From an uncultured Oscillospiraceae bacterium (GTDB taxonomy: Bacteria > Bacillota > Clostridia > Oscillospirales > Oscillospiraceae): a DNA stretch of 53,060 nt. The notes beneath the pieces were generated by a model. It was not told the DNA's origin. It saw only the letters and a program-made list of their open reading frames with translations, and did no database searches. Positions 33,316-42,073 of this stretch are shown here, piece by piece. The translations under genes were made by a program, and so were the position numbers. The DNA lies in assembly GCA_910587785.1 (NCBI GenBank), contig CAJUOA010000009.1, forward strand, positions 1-53,060. Direction: 5' to 3'. Positions within the stretch are counted from its first letter, which is position 1. The number at the start of each line of letters is the position of its first letter.

Positions 33316-35143
33316 GGAAAAACAGAAGGTCAACACCACCGTCTCTTTCAGCGGCGGTCCCGGCAGGGGCCCCGGCGGGCCCATGGGCCGCTTCGCCCAG
33401 GGGGAGAAGCCCGTGGACGCCAAGCGGACCCTGGCCCGGCTGGTCCACTCCTTCGCCCCGGAGCGGGGGATGGTCTCCCTGCTCTTCGCGGTGGTGGCGG
33501 CGGGGTGCGTGTGCTCCGTGGCCGCGCCCAGCTTCCAGTCCGCCTCCATCGACCTCATCTCCCAGGGCCGCTATGGGGACCTGCCCCGGTTCCTCCTCCT
33601 GATGCTGGGGACGTACCTGCTCCACGGCGGATGCAATCTCCTGCAAAACCTCACCGCCGCCCGGCTCAGCCAGCGGGTGGTCCGGCGGATGCGGGGGGAG
33701 CTGTTCCAGAAGGTGGTGAACCTCCCGGTCAAGTACCTGGACAACCACCCCCACGGCGACATCATGAGCCGCATGACCAACGACGTGGAGAACCTCTCCA
33801 ACATCATCTCCCAGTCCCTCAGCTCCCTGGCCTCCGGGCTTTTGACCATCGCGGGCACCGTGGGCATGATGTTCTGGTACTGCTGGCAGCTGGCCCTTTT
33901 GAGCTGTGCCACCGTGATTTTGAGCCTCGTCATCACCCGGATCATCTCCAAGGTCATGCGCAGGCTCTCCCGGGAGCGCCTGCGCCTCTTAGGCGAGCTC
34001 AACGGCCTGGTGGAGGAGAAGGTGGCGGCCTACCGCACCGTCACCGCCTACAACCGGCAGTCCGCGGCGGTCCGGGAGTTCGAGGAGACCAGCGACCGGC
34101 TGTGCCTCACCGGCTCCCTCGCCAACGCCATCGGCGGGTCCATGGGGCCCATCATGAACTGCGTGGGCAACATCGCCTTTGTCATCATTGCCGCCTTCGG
34201 CGGGTACTTCGCCATCAACGGCATGATCTCCGTGGGCGTCATCTCCGCCTTCATCGTATACGCCAAGCAGTTCTCCCGCCCGGTCAACGAGCTGGCCAAT
34301 CTCTACGCCGAGATCCAGACCGCCATCGCCGGCGCGGAGCGGGTCTACGCCGTCCTGGACGAGCCCAGCGAGGACAAGAGCGGTGAGCGCACCATGGATA
34401 CCGCCCAGGGCACCGTCACCTTCCGGAACGTGGACTTCTCCTACTACAAGGGCCGTCAGGTCCTCTACGGCTTTGACCTGGAGGTCCGGGCCGGACAGAA
34501 GGTGGCCCTGGTGGGGGCCACCGGCTCCGGGAAGACCACGGTGGTGAACCTGCTCATGCGGTTCTACGACATCGACTCCGGAGAGATTTTGATTGACGGC
34601 GTGAACATCCGGGATATCGCCTCCGGCGCCCTCCGGCGCAGTACCGCCATCGTCCTCCAGGACACGGTCCTCTTCTCCGGCACCATCCGCGAAAACCTCA
34701 CCTACTCCAATCCGGACGCCTCGGAGGAGGACCTGGACCACGCCGCCCGGATGTCCGCCTGCGCGGGGCTCATCGCCCGCCTGCCCCAGGGGTACGACAC
34801 CCCCCTCACCGAGGGCGGCGGCAACCTCTCCCAGGGGGAGCGGCAGCTCCTCTCCATCTGCCGGGCCTTCCTGGCCAGCCCGAAGATTCTCATCCTGGAC
34901 GAGGCCACCTCCAGCGTGGACACCCGTACGGAGAAGAACATCCAGGACGCCATGGTCAACCTCATGAAAAACCGCACCAGCCTCATCATCGCCCACCGCC
35001 TCTCCACCATCCAGGACGCGGACCTGATCGTCGTCATGGACCAGGGGCGCATTGTGGAGACTGGGAAGCACGACGAGCTCCTGGCCCGGGAGGGACGCTA
35101 CTACGACCTGTACATGACCCAGTTTGCAGGCAATCAGATCTAG
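33308..35143 (+). CDS. ABC exporter subunit with canonical ATP site (BmrD/TM288-type)
   Basis: A 611-residue half transporter with a Gly/Pro-rich N-terminal extension (about 1-40), six membrane helices and an ATPase. Walker A is GATGSGKTT, Walker B ILILDEATSSVDTRTE and the switch is IIAHRLSTI, all canonical. Its signature LSQGERQLLSI deviates from LSGGQ, complementing the degenerate partner exactly as in TM287/288. It overlaps the previous gene by 8 bases. Confidence 0.93.
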   Translation: MPEEKQKVNTTVSFSGGPGRGPGGPMGRFAQGEKPVDAKRTLARLVHSFAPERGMVSLLFAVVAAGCVCSVAAPSFQSASIDLISQGRYGDLPRFLLLMLGTYLLHGGCNLLQNLTAARLSQRVVRRMRGELFQKVVNLPVKYLDNHPHGDIMSRMTNDVENLSNIISQSLSSLASGLLTIAGTVGMMFWYCWQLALLSCATVILSLVITRIISKVMRRLSRERLRLLGELNGLVEEKVAAYRTVTAYNRQSAAVREFEETSDRLCLTGSLANAIGGSMGPIMNCVGNIAFVIIAAFGGYFAINGMISVGVISAFIVYAKQFSRPVNELANLYAEIQTAIAGAERVYAVLDEPSEDKSGERTMDTAQGTVTFRNVDFSYYKGRQVLYGFDLEVRAGQKVALVGATGSGKTTVVNLLMRFYDIDSGEILIDGVNIRDIASGALRRSTAIVLQDTVLFSGTIRENLTYSNPDASEEDLDHAARMSACAGLIARLPQGYDTPLTEGGGNLSQGERQLLSICRAFLASPKILILDEATSSVDTRTEKNIQDAMVNLMKNRTSLIIAHRLSTIQDADLIVVMDQGRIVETGKHDELLAREGRYYDLYMTQFAGNQI

Positions 35144-35168
35144 TAGGGGCTGGAGAAGGCCGCAGGAA

Positions 35169-35205
35169 AAGACCGCCTGCTCCCGGCAACGGGAGAGGCG
35201 GTCTT
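35169..35205. terminator. Bidirectional terminator hairpin
   Basis: AAGACCGCCT(G)CTCCCG pairs with CGGGAGAGGCGGTCTT around GCAA, with one bulge. TTTTCC follows on the minus strand. It separates the convergent exporter and importer operons. Confidence 0.8.
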
Positions 35206-35210
35206 CTGTG

Positions 35211-36332
35211 TTACTTCTCAGGGGCCATGGGGTTCCAGGCCATCTCCATGACCTCGGCGGGGTCGTCCATGGAGGTGATGAGGCCCAGGCGGATGTAGTC
35301 CTCGGTGATCTTCTGAAGGCCCTTCTGAGTAAACTCGTCCGTCAGGCCCATGTGCAGGGTGTTCCAGAGCTCCACGTTCATGTCGAACTCGCCGCTGATC
35401 TTCTCGTCGTCCAGAAGCATCTGCACGGCCTCCTCCGGGTGCTCGCGGCCCCAGTCAGCGCCCTTCTTCACGCACTCGGTGATCTTCTCGGCCATGATGG
35501 GGTTCTCGGTGCGGAACTTGTTGTTCATGGCCACCACGCAGCAGGGGAGCTGGGTGAAGTCGTCGTCGATCAGGGAGCGGATCATGCGCAGAGTGCCGTC
35601 CTGAACCATCTTGTAGGCGTAGGTGTCGCTGAGCAGGGCGGCGGAAATCTCGCCGTTCTGCATGGCCGCCACGCAGGCGCTGGTCTCCACGGGGGTGAGG
35701 TTCACATCCTCCAGGGGGTTGATGCCGTCGGCGTCCAGGAGCATGGCGGTGATGTTGTAGTCGCTGTTGCCGATGCCGTTGGGGGTGGAGATGCTGGTGC
35801 CCTTGAGGTCCTCGGTGGTGTTGTACGCGCTGTCGCCCAGGACGTACAGGGACTTGCAGCCCACGTGGGCCCCGGCCACGAAGCTGTACTCCACGTTGTT
35901 GGTGATGGGCACCAGGAGGGAGGCGATGTGGCTGACCCCCAGCTGGGCCGCGCCGGTGCCCAGGGCCTCCTTGATGGCGGTGCCGTTGAGGCACTGGACC
36001 TGGATGCCGTACTCGTCAAAGTAGCCCTGCTTCTCCGCCAGATAGGGGGCGGAGGTGCAGTTGCCGCCGTCGTACCAGTAGACCACGGTCTGACCGTAGA
36101 AGGGCTCGCTCTTCATGGCCTCCAGCTTCTCCTCCTCGGTCATGGAGGCGGGGTCTGCGGGGGCGGCGGGCGCCTCGTCGGGCTTCTGGGGCTCCGCGGG
36201 CTGGGAGGTCTGGGCGTCCTGCTTGTCTCCGCCGTCCTGCTTGCCGTCGCCGCCGCAGGCCGCCAGGCCCAGAACCATAGCTGAGGCCATCAGGGCGCAC
36301 AGCAGGCGCTTGATATTGCTTTTCTTACGCAT
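35211..36332 (-). CDS. NitT/TauT-type ABC importer, substrate-binding lipoprotein
   Basis: A 373-residue lipoprotein: lipobox LGLAAC near residue 26, then a Gln/Pro/Asp-rich linker and an NMT1/THI5-like (SsuA/TauA/ThiY) binding domain. TVVYWYDGGNCTSAPYLAEKQGYFDEYGI, LGVSHIASLLVPI and GTSISTPNGIGNSDY are typical. The ligand (sulfonate, pyrimidine, nitrate-like or other) is not determined. ATG 36332 is preceded by AAGGAAG; a GTG one codon earlier is also possible. It is the last gene of the operon. Confidence 0.88.
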   Translation of the reverse strand: MRKKSNIKRLLCALMASAMVLGLAACGGDGKQDGGDKQDAQTSQPAEPQKPDEAPAAPADPASMTEEEKLEAMKSEPFYGQTVVYWYDGGNCTSAPYLAEKQGYFDEYGIQVQCLNGTAIKEALGTGAAQLGVSHIASLLVPITNNVEYSFVAGAHVGCKSLYVLGDSAYNTTEDLKGTSISTPNGIGNSDYNITAMLLDADGINPLEDVNLTPVETSACVAAMQNGEISAALLSDTYAYKMVQDGTLRMIRSLIDDDFTQLPCCVVAMNNKFRTENPIMAEKITECVKKGADWGREHPEEAVQMLLDDEKISGEFDMNVELWNTLHMGLTDEFTQKGLQKITEDYIRLGLITSMDDPAEVMEMAWNPMAPEK

Positions 36333-36401
36333 CACAATCTTCTTCCTTTTCTTAAAATGATAGTGTATTTCAAAGCCCGAAGGCCCTGAAAACGAAACGG
36401 A

Positions 36402-37169
36402 TCATTCCCTCCGCCCGTAGTCCAGCAGATCCATGATCTGCTTGCGGTACTCGATAAAGGCGTCGCTGCTGCGGACGCGGGGGGAGGGGAGGCCGATGGG
36501 GATGTCGGCCTTGATGCGGCCCGGGGAGGCGGCCATGACCAGCACCCGGCTCCCCATATAGATGGCCTCGTCCACATCGTGGGTAACCATGACGGCCAGC
36601 TGCCTGCGGCTGCGCCACATGGCCAGGATCTCGTCCTGCATATTCATGCGGGTAAAGGCGTCCAGGGCCCCCAGGGGCTCGTCCAGCAGGAGGATGTCCG
36701 GCTGGTTGATGAGGGTGCGCACCAGGGCCACCCGCTGAGCCATGCCGCCGGAGAGCTGTCCGGGGTAGTCGTCCTTGAACTCCTCCAGGCCGATGAGCCG
36801 GAGCATCCGGGCCACCCGCTCCTCGTTCCCCTTGTACTTCCCCTGCATCCGCAGGCTGAAGGAGATATTTTTCTCCACCGTCAGCCACGGGAAGAGGGTG
36901 GGCTTCTGGAAGACCATGCCCCGCTCCGGGCTGGGCTTCGTGATCTCCTCCCCGTTGACGGTGAGACGCCCGGTGGTGGGGAGGATCAGTCCGGCGATGA
37001 GCCGCAGAATGGTGGACTTTCCGCACCCGGAGGCCCCGACGAGGCTGACAAACTCCCCGCTCCTGAGCTCCAGGTCCACGTGCTCCACGGCGTGGGTGAC
37101 CCCCTCTTTTTCCACCTTTGCGAAAATCTTGGACACGCCGTCCAGCTTCAGAGTTACCGTTTCCGCCAT
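36402..37169 (-). CDS. NitT/TauT-type ABC importer, ATPase
   Basis: A 255-residue ATPase of the SsuB/TauB/ThiZ group: Walker A GASGCGKSTILRLIAG, Q loop MVFQKPTLFPWLTV, signature LSGGMAQRVALVRTL, Walker B LLLDEPLGALDAFTR and switch MVTHDVDEAI, all intact. It begins one base after the permease stop codon. Confidence 0.92.
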   Translation of the reverse strand: MAETVTLKLDGVSKIFAKVEKEGVTHAVEHVDLELRSGEFVSLVGASGCGKSTILRLIAGLILPTTGRLTVNGEEITKPSPERGMVFQKPTLFPWLTVEKNISFSLRMQGKYKGNEERVARMLRLIGLEEFKDDYPGQLSGGMAQRVALVRTLINQPDILLLDEPLGALDAFTRMNMQDEILAMWRSRRQLAVMVTHDVDEAIYMGSRVLVMAASPGRIKADIPIGLPSPRVRSSDAFIEYRKQIMDLLDYGRRE

Positions 37170-37170
37170 A

Positions 37171-38238
37171 TCATTTCACCATCCCAACCTGCCAGCGCAG
37201 CGCGTATTTTTTCACCATGTTCAACGCCTTGGTGACGAACGTGAAGATCATGCAGATGACGAACAGGGCCGCGAACATCTTGTCATAGGACGCCCAGGAC
37301 TTGGCCCAGGTGATGTACCAGCCCAGCCCGGCCTTCACGCCCATCATCTCCGCCACCATGATGGCGGTGCAGGCGGTGGAGAGGGCCTGGGTCATGCCCT
37401 GGAGGATATTTGGCATGGCGTGGGGGATGGCCACGCGGAAGACCATCTGCCGCTCCGAGGCCCCCAGGGTCTTGGCGGCCTCGAAGTAGTCCTTGTCCAC
37501 GTTGGAGACCCCGGTCATGGACGCCACCGTCACCGCGAACCAGGAGCCCAGGGCGATGATGAAGATCGCGCCGCCGAAGAGGGAGCCCGCCACCACCATG
37601 ATGATGGGGATCCAGGTGGAGGTGGGGATGGGGCCCAGGAACTTCAGCACCGGGTCCACCCAGTAGCGCACCCGGCGGCTGTAGCCGCAGGTGATGCCCG
37701 TGACCAGCCCCAGGGCCACGCCGATAAAGTACCCGATGAACATCAGGCGCAGGGTGTGGGCGGCGCTGGTGAGGAGCATGGACCGGTCGGTCCACGCGGC
37801 GTTCATGATGCTGTTGACGCAGGGGACGAAGGGCTGGGTCAGGATGCTGGTCTTCAGCGTCAGGTAGTCGTAGGCCGCCAGCAGGAGGAAGAGCACCGTG
37901 TACAGCGGCGCACGGTAGAGGGTCTTCTGCCAGCCCTGCCGGTCCTTTTTCACCGCCAGGACGGCGGCGCCCCAGAGCCAGGAGAGGCCGTAGAGCCCCA
38001 CCAGCAGCGCCAGGAAGCCCAGATAGGTCCCCGGCTTGGGGTTGGCAAAGGAATCGGGCAGCAGCTGGTACTCCAGGATCGCCCCCACGCCCGCCGCCAG
38101 GGGCAGCAGGGTGATGGCCAGGTCCAGGGCCTTGCGCAGGGGGGACTTCTCCCGCTCCTCCAGCTCCTGGAGCTGCTGCCTGGTCAGATGGGCGTGGACG
38201 TCTCTCTCGTCCGTGGGGCCCGGTGAGGCTGTTTTCAT
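37171..38238 (-). CDS. NitT/TauT-type ABC importer, permease
   Basis: A 355-residue permease with a long cytosolic N terminus (1-40), an extra pair of helices, and the binding-protein-dependent transport domain from about residue 155. The coupling-helix EAA motif is EAAKTLGASERQMVFRVAIPHAMPNI. AAGGGAG precedes the ATG. It is the first gene of the importer operon, downstream of a structured leader. Confidence 0.9.
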   Translation of the reverse strand: MKTASPGPTDERDVHAHLTRQQLQELEEREKSPLRKALDLAITLLPLAAGVGAILEYQLLPDSFANPKPGTYLGFLALLVGLYGLSWLWGAAVLAVKKDRQGWQKTLYRAPLYTVLFLLLAAYDYLTLKTSILTQPFVPCVNSIMNAAWTDRSMLLTSAAHTLRLMFIGYFIGVALGLVTGITCGYSRRVRYWVDPVLKFLGPIPTSTWIPIIMVVAGSLFGGAIFIIALGSWFAVTVASMTGVSNVDKDYFEAAKTLGASERQMVFRVAIPHAMPNILQGMTQALSTACTAIMVAEMMGVKAGLGWYITWAKSWASYDKMFAALFVICMIFTFVTKALNMVKKYALRWQVGMVK

Positions 38239-38429
38239 CGCGGTACGCTCCCTTCCTCAATCGTCTGATTGCTTCCCGGGGGAAACGAAACCACTAAACC
38301 ATATCGTTAATTAAAAGTCAAATTGCGTTTTGACCGTCCACGGGGCCCGCCTATCGATTCCACCTATATCAACGGCATTTTTTCATAGTTTTCCCCAAAA
38401 ATCCGCCCGGACTTTATTGCATTCTGCCG

Positions 38430-38644
38430 GGCATAGAAAAGTAAAATAGCCGTCCTCAATAGAGGACAGCTATTTGAGAGGACAGCCATTTGAAAAGAAT
38501 TTGTCAAAACCTCTTGCAATTTCTGGAAAGATGGGTTAGAATAAAGACGGAACACAAATGCGGCAGGCTGAGGGCGTCCAAACCCCGCCCCCAGCCCTGT
38601 ACCGAGTGCCAAACCACTCAGCACAACGACTTTCATCGCACCAC
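38430..38644 (-). promoter_or_regulatory. Structured leader with terminator-like attenuator upstream of the ABC importer
   Basis: Downstream of the promoter the minus strand folds into two neighbouring hairpins, GTGCTGAGTG/CACTCGGTAC (38624-38599) and a 13-bp stem with one bulge (38599-38564); both loops contain GTTTGG. Further on, a 16-base unit TCAAATRGCTGTCCTC occurs twice in tandem (38493-38462); either copy can pair with GAGGACGGCTATT (38457-38445). The copy-2 hairpin is followed by TTTTACTTTTC, like an intrinsic terminator. The layout suggests an aptamer followed by competing antiterminator and terminator stems. No known riboswitch consensus was recognised. The 90-codon frame here has no ribosome site and is not believed. 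The rest of the gap 38239-38881 shows no gene. Confidence 0.55.
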
Positions 38645-38650
38645 ATTTCC

Positions 38651-38678
38651 ATTATAACAGATTTTCCCCATTTTGCAA
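38651..38678 (-). promoter_or_regulatory. Promoter of the ABC-importer leader
   Basis: Minus-strand TTGCAA (38678-38673), 16 bases, consensus TATAAT (38656-38651). It lies more than 400 bases before the permease start, implying a long untranslated leader. Confidence 0.75.
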
Positions 38679-38848
38679 GGGCCATCTGTTGGAAAGTTGT
38701 GTATGCGTTCTTGGGGCGTTGCTGGGTAAGCGCTTAGTAACGCCTTGTGTTTCCGGCCTCCCCCCGCCCGGCTGGCACATCACCTCACCAAAAACACACT
38801 GCTACAATACCCCTTGCAGCATCCCGGGCGGGGGACCCGGAGAAAAAG

Positions 38849-38881
38849 AACAGGACGAGCCTTGCGGCCCGTCCTGTTTTC
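38849..38881 (-). terminator. Terminator of prfB
   Basis: On the minus strand AACAGGACGGGCC-GCAA-GGCTCGTCCTGTT is followed by CTTTTTC, just after the prfB stop; the plus side also carries TTTTCTTATTTTTT, so it can act both ways. Confidence 0.85.
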
Positions 38882-40006
38882 TTATTTTTTCAGCTCCCCG
38901 GTGGCGCTGGCGGTGAGGTAGGCGTTGATAAAGCCGTCGATATCGCCGTCCATGACGGCGGTGATGTTGCCGTTTTCAAAGCCGGTGCGGGTGTCCTTGG
39001 CCAGGGTGTAGGGCATGAAGACGTAGGAGCGGATCTGGCTGCCCCACTCGATCTTCATCTGCACGCCCTTGATGTCGGAAATCTTCTCCGCGTGCTGCTG
39101 GGCCTTCATCTCCATGAGCTTGGAGCGGAGCATCTTCATGCAGTTCTCCCGGTTCTGGACCTGACTGCGCTCCTGCTGGCTGGAGACCACCACGCCGGTG
39201 GGCTTGTGGATGAGGCGCACGGCGGAGGAGGTCTTGTTGACGTGCTGTCCGCCCGCGCCGGAGGCCCGGTAGACCTGCATCTCGATATCCTCCTGCCGGA
39301 TCTCCACGCTGGTGTCGTCGTCGATCTCCGGCATGACCTCCACGGCGGCGAAGGAGGTCTGGCGGCGGGCGTTGGCGTCAAAGGGGGAGATGCGCACCAG
39401 GCGGTGGACGCCGTGCTCACTGCGGAGGAAGCCGTAGGCGTTCTCCCCCTCAATGGAGATAGCGGCCGACTTGAGCCCGGCCTCGTCGCCGTCCTCATAG
39501 TCCAGGGTCTTGACGGTGAAGCTGTGGCGCTCGGCCCAGCGGGTGTACATACGGTAGAGCATCTGGCACCAGTCCTGGGCCTCGGTGCCGCCGGCCCCGG
39601 CGTGGAGGGTCAAAATGGCGCTGCTGGCGTCGTACTCCCCGGTGAGGAGGGTGGCGAGGTTGGCCTCCTCCAGGGCGCTCTCCAGCTTGGCATAGCCCTC
39701 CTCCACCTCCGCCAGGAGGCTCCCGTCGTCCTCCTCCATGGCCATCTCCACCAGGGTGGTCAGGTCCTCCCACTGTGCGGTGAGGCGCTCATGGTTCTCC
39801 AGCTTGTTTTTCAGCTGCTTGGTCCGCTGGAGGACCTTCTGGGACGCGGCCACGTCGTTCCAGAAATTGGGGTCCCCGGTCTTCTCCTCCAGCTCCTCCA
39901 CCTCCCGCCGTGCGCCCTCCAGGTCCAGCGCCGCGGCCAGGGTCTCCAGCTTGGGGCCCATGGCCCCCAGCTTCTGCTTGTAAGTATCGTATTCAATGAT
40001 CGGCAT
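38882..40006 (-). CDS. prfB: Peptide chain release factor 2
   Basis: A 374-residue class I release factor for UGA and UAA. The stop-codon recognition tripeptide SPF is in VRISPFDANARRQTSF and the catalytic GGQ in YRASGAGGQHVNKTSSAV. The whole protein is in one frame from MPIIEYDTYKQKL: the autoregulatory +1 frameshift site (CTT TGA) found near codon 26 in many bacteria is absent; the region reads AAALDLEG. GGAGG lies 8 bases before the ATG. Confidence 0.95.
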   Translation of the reverse strand: MPIIEYDTYKQKLGAMGPKLETLAAALDLEGARREVEELEEKTGDPNFWNDVAASQKVLQRTKQLKNKLENHERLTAQWEDLTTLVEMAMEEDDGSLLAEVEEGYAKLESALEEANLATLLTGEYDASSAILTLHAGAGGTEAQDWCQMLYRMYTRWAERHSFTVKTLDYEDGDEAGLKSAAISIEGENAYGFLRSEHGVHRLVRISPFDANARRQTSFAAVEVMPEIDDDTSVEIRQEDIEMQVYRASGAGGQHVNKTSSAVRLIHKPTGVVVSSQQERSQVQNRENCMKMLRSKLMEMKAQQHAEKISDIKGVQMKIEWGSQIRSYVFMPYTLAKDTRTGFENGNITAVMDGDIDGFINAYLTASATGELKK

Positions 40007-40160
40007 GGTGAATCCTCCGTTTTATTCGATCTCTTCCGCCTGCGGCGGGAGGTTCCTGTAAAAGGGGCCCGCGGCCCTGTCTCTGTCTCATTCGTCGTCA
40101 CTTCGGCATAGGGATGATTCTCCATTCCGGCGGGTCCTTGGCGTCCCGCTCTGTCTTCCT

Positions 40161-40190
40161 ATTATGCCACAAAACCAGGGTAGATGTAAA
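40161..40190 (-). promoter_or_regulatory. Probable prfB promoter
   Basis: Minus-strand TTTACA (40190-40185), 18 bases, CATAAT (40166-40161), leaving a leader of about 150 bases to the prfB ATG. The 324-base gap 40007-40330 otherwise holds only the tetR-type promoter. Confidence 0.6.
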
Positions 40191-40264
40191 GGGGGAATTT
40201 GGAGCGGCCCGGGCTGTACAACATATAATGGGACAGCAAAAGATAACCGGCCCGAAAATGGGGC

Positions 40265-40293
40265 TTGCCAAAAGGCGGGACATCGTGTATAAT
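40265..40293 (+). promoter_or_regulatory. Promoter of the TetR-family gene
   Basis: TTGCCA (40265-40270), 17 bases, TATAAT (40288-40293). The apparent upstream extension of the TetR frame starts in this -35 box and is therefore not translated. Confidence 0.8.
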
Positions 40294-40330
40294 CTCTCAA
40301 AGGCCGGAAAAAGCGGCCGCTGCGGGGGGA

Positions 40331-40954
40331 GTGGTTACACTGGATGATACCAGAACGCGGATCATTGCCGCGGCAATCAAGGCTGTGCGGCAGTACGGCC
40401 TGGAGGGAGTCCGCATCCAGAACGTCAGCGAGCTGGCGGGCATTTCCGCTGGCGCGATCTACCGCCACTTTGAGGGGAAAGACCAGCTGCTGGTGGAGTG
40501 CTTCACGTATGTGGATAAGCAGGCGGCGGCGATTTTTGAGCATCTGAAGTTTAACCCCCTGCTGATGCTCACGGACCCCATGGGGGCGGTCAGGGCGCTG
40601 TGGATTCCCTATTTCCGGTTTTGGACCTCCCACCCGGACGAGACCGTTTTTTACCACCGCTTCCGGGACAGCACATTTTTCCCGCGATATGATAAGAGCC
40701 GGGATGTGACCTATTTTAAGACGTTTCTCGGAATGGTCCTCGCCTTCAAGCGGGTCTTCCCGCGTCTGAACAGGCTCAATCAGGATCTGCTGTGGCTCCA
40801 CGTCCTCACATCCACGGTTATGTACGCAAAATATGTGGCGGAGGGAATCCTGCCGGACAACCAGGAAACGGAGGAGACCGTATTTCAGCTGCTGACCACC
40901 GGGCTGAGCGGCTATCTGAAGCCGGAAGCGCCTCAAAAACCGGAGAGAAAATAG
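40331..40954 (+). CDS. TetR-family transcriptional regulator
   Basis: About 207 residues. The N-terminal HTH reads RIIAAAIKAVRQYGLEGVRIQNVSELAGISAGAIYRHFEGKDQLL in TetR style; the C-terminal domain is not assignable to a ligand class. No ATG is available: GTG at 40331 is taken as start, but CTG at 40340, 9 bases after GGGGGGA and giving LDDTRTRII, may be the true one. It stands alone; no obvious target gene is adjacent. Confidence 0.82.
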   Translation: MVTLDDTRTRIIAAAIKAVRQYGLEGVRIQNVSELAGISAGAIYRHFEGKDQLLVECFTYVDKQAAAIFEHLKFNPLLMLTDPMGAVRALWIPYFRFWTSHPDETVFYHRFRDSTFFPRYDKSRDVTYFKTFLGMVLAFKRVFPRLNRLNQDLLWLHVLTSTVMYAKYVAEGILPDNQETEETVFQLLTTGLSGYLKPEAPQKPERK

Positions 40955-41013
40955 ATGCGCCGCTGAAGGGCAGTCTGTTTTCGGCAACAAGATAATGAAT
41001 GTTCACTTGCATT

Positions 41014-41043
41014 CCGGCCGGGAGCGCTGCGCGCTCCCGGGCC
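41014..41043 (+). terminator. GC-rich hairpin between TetR and cyclase genes
   Basis: CCGGCCGGGAGCGC-TGC-GCGCTCCCGGGCC forms a stem of about 12 bp with one offset but has no T-run, so termination is uncertain. Confidence 0.4.
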
Positions 41044-41116
41044 TAAGCCAAATACAGCACAGCGGCTGTCAGGTTCTGAGACGGCCGCTGAAAGAACCAC
41101 TGTGAGGAGTGCACCT

Positions 41117-42073
41117 ATGGAAAAGATACTGATTGTCGATGACAGCATTTTGCAGGCAGCACAGTTGAAAGCAATTTTGGAGGATGAATACGACATTACC
41201 ATCGCGCAGACCGCGGAGGACGGACTGGGCCTGGTCAACAGCGAGGATTTTTCCCTTATTCTGCTGGATGTCGTCATGCCGGGAATGGACGGATTTACGC
41301 TGTTGAAAAAATTGCAGGAGGAGATTATCACCCAGAGCATTCCGGTCATCCTGATTACCAGCCTTGTGGACGTGGCCCATGAACAGCGCGGGCTCGTCCT
41401 GGGCGCGGTTGACTATATCGCAAAGCCGTTCAGCCCGATGATCGTGAAGGCCCGGGTGAATACACATATCAAGCTGTACCACTACCGCCGGCAGGCGGAA
41501 CAGCAGTCCATGATCGACCAGCTGACCGGAATTGCCAACCGGCGCAGATATGAGCAGTACAGCGCCGAGAAGTGGAATGAGGCGATCCGCCTGCATGTGC
41601 CCTTTTCCATCTGCATGTTTGATATCGACCGCTTCAAGGTGTATAACGACACCTTTGGCCACCCGGCCGGGGACAAGGTGATTTCCGCCGTGGCCCAAAC
41701 CGCAGCCTCCTATTTAAAGCGCAGTATGGACTTCCTGGCCCGCTACGGCGGAGAGGAGTTTGTGGCGCTTACTATGGGAGACCCCTCGGAGAAGATATTC
41801 CCGCATTTGGTAAAGATCCGCCAGGAGATCGAAAACCTCCGCATTCCCCACGACCCGTCCGTGAGCCAGTGGGTCACGGTCAGCATCGGCGGCGTTACCG
41901 TGATCCCAAAAATGGGGGACGCCTATGACTTTTACCTGAAAATTGCGGATACTATGCTCTACGACGCAAAGAAACAGGGCCGGAACAGGGTCATCTGGGC
42001 CGACGAGCGGATGCGGCTCATGGGGGAACCGTCCCATGCCCTTTCGGTGCATGAAACAGGAGGGAATGCATGA
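41117..42073 (+). CDS. Diguanylate cyclase response regulator (REC-GGDEF)
   Basis: A 318-residue PleD-like protein. The receiver (1-120) has Asp9/Asp8 region VDDS, phosphoacceptor Asp51 in LLDVVMPGMDG and Lys in IAKPF. The GGDEF domain (about 130-300) has FDIDRFKVYNDTFGHPAGD and the active site GGEEF (211-215); the inhibitory I-site RSMD (202-205) stands five residues before it, so product feedback by c-di-GMP is expected. ATG 41117 has GAGGAG 8 bases upstream. It is coupled to the PilZ gene by ATGA overlap. Confidence 0.93.
   Translation: MEKILIVDDSILQAAQLKAILEDEYDITIAQTAEDGLGLVNSEDFSLILLDVVMPGMDGFTLLKKLQEEIITQSIPVILITSLVDVAHEQRGLVLGAVDYIAKPFSPMIVKARVNTHIKLYHYRRQAEQQSMIDQLTGIANRRRYEQYSAEKWNEAIRLHVPFSICMFDIDRFKVYNDTFGHPAGDKVISAVAQTAASYLKRSMDFLARYGGEEFVALTMGDPSEKIFPHLVKIRQEIENLRIPHDPSVSQWVTVSIGGVTVIPKMGDAYDFYLKIADTMLYDAKKQGRNRVIWADERMRLMGEPSHALSVHETGGNA

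Noticed and set aside
31393..33558. A 721-codon minus-strand frame opposite the MarR/ABC operon
   Set aside because: Antisense shadow; the plus strand carries complete Walker motifs and overlapping starts.
38514..38542. Plus-strand TTGCAA-17-TAGAAT promoter-like match
   Set aside because: It lies within the leader of the opposite operon and has no gene or clear terminator after it; it could drive an antisense RNA, but the match alone is too weak to call.
38364..38636. A 90-codon frame (MKVVVLSGLALGTGLGAGFG...) in the importer leader
   Set aside because: No ribosome site before its ATG, and its bases are explained by hairpins, a tandem repeat and an attenuator-like stem.
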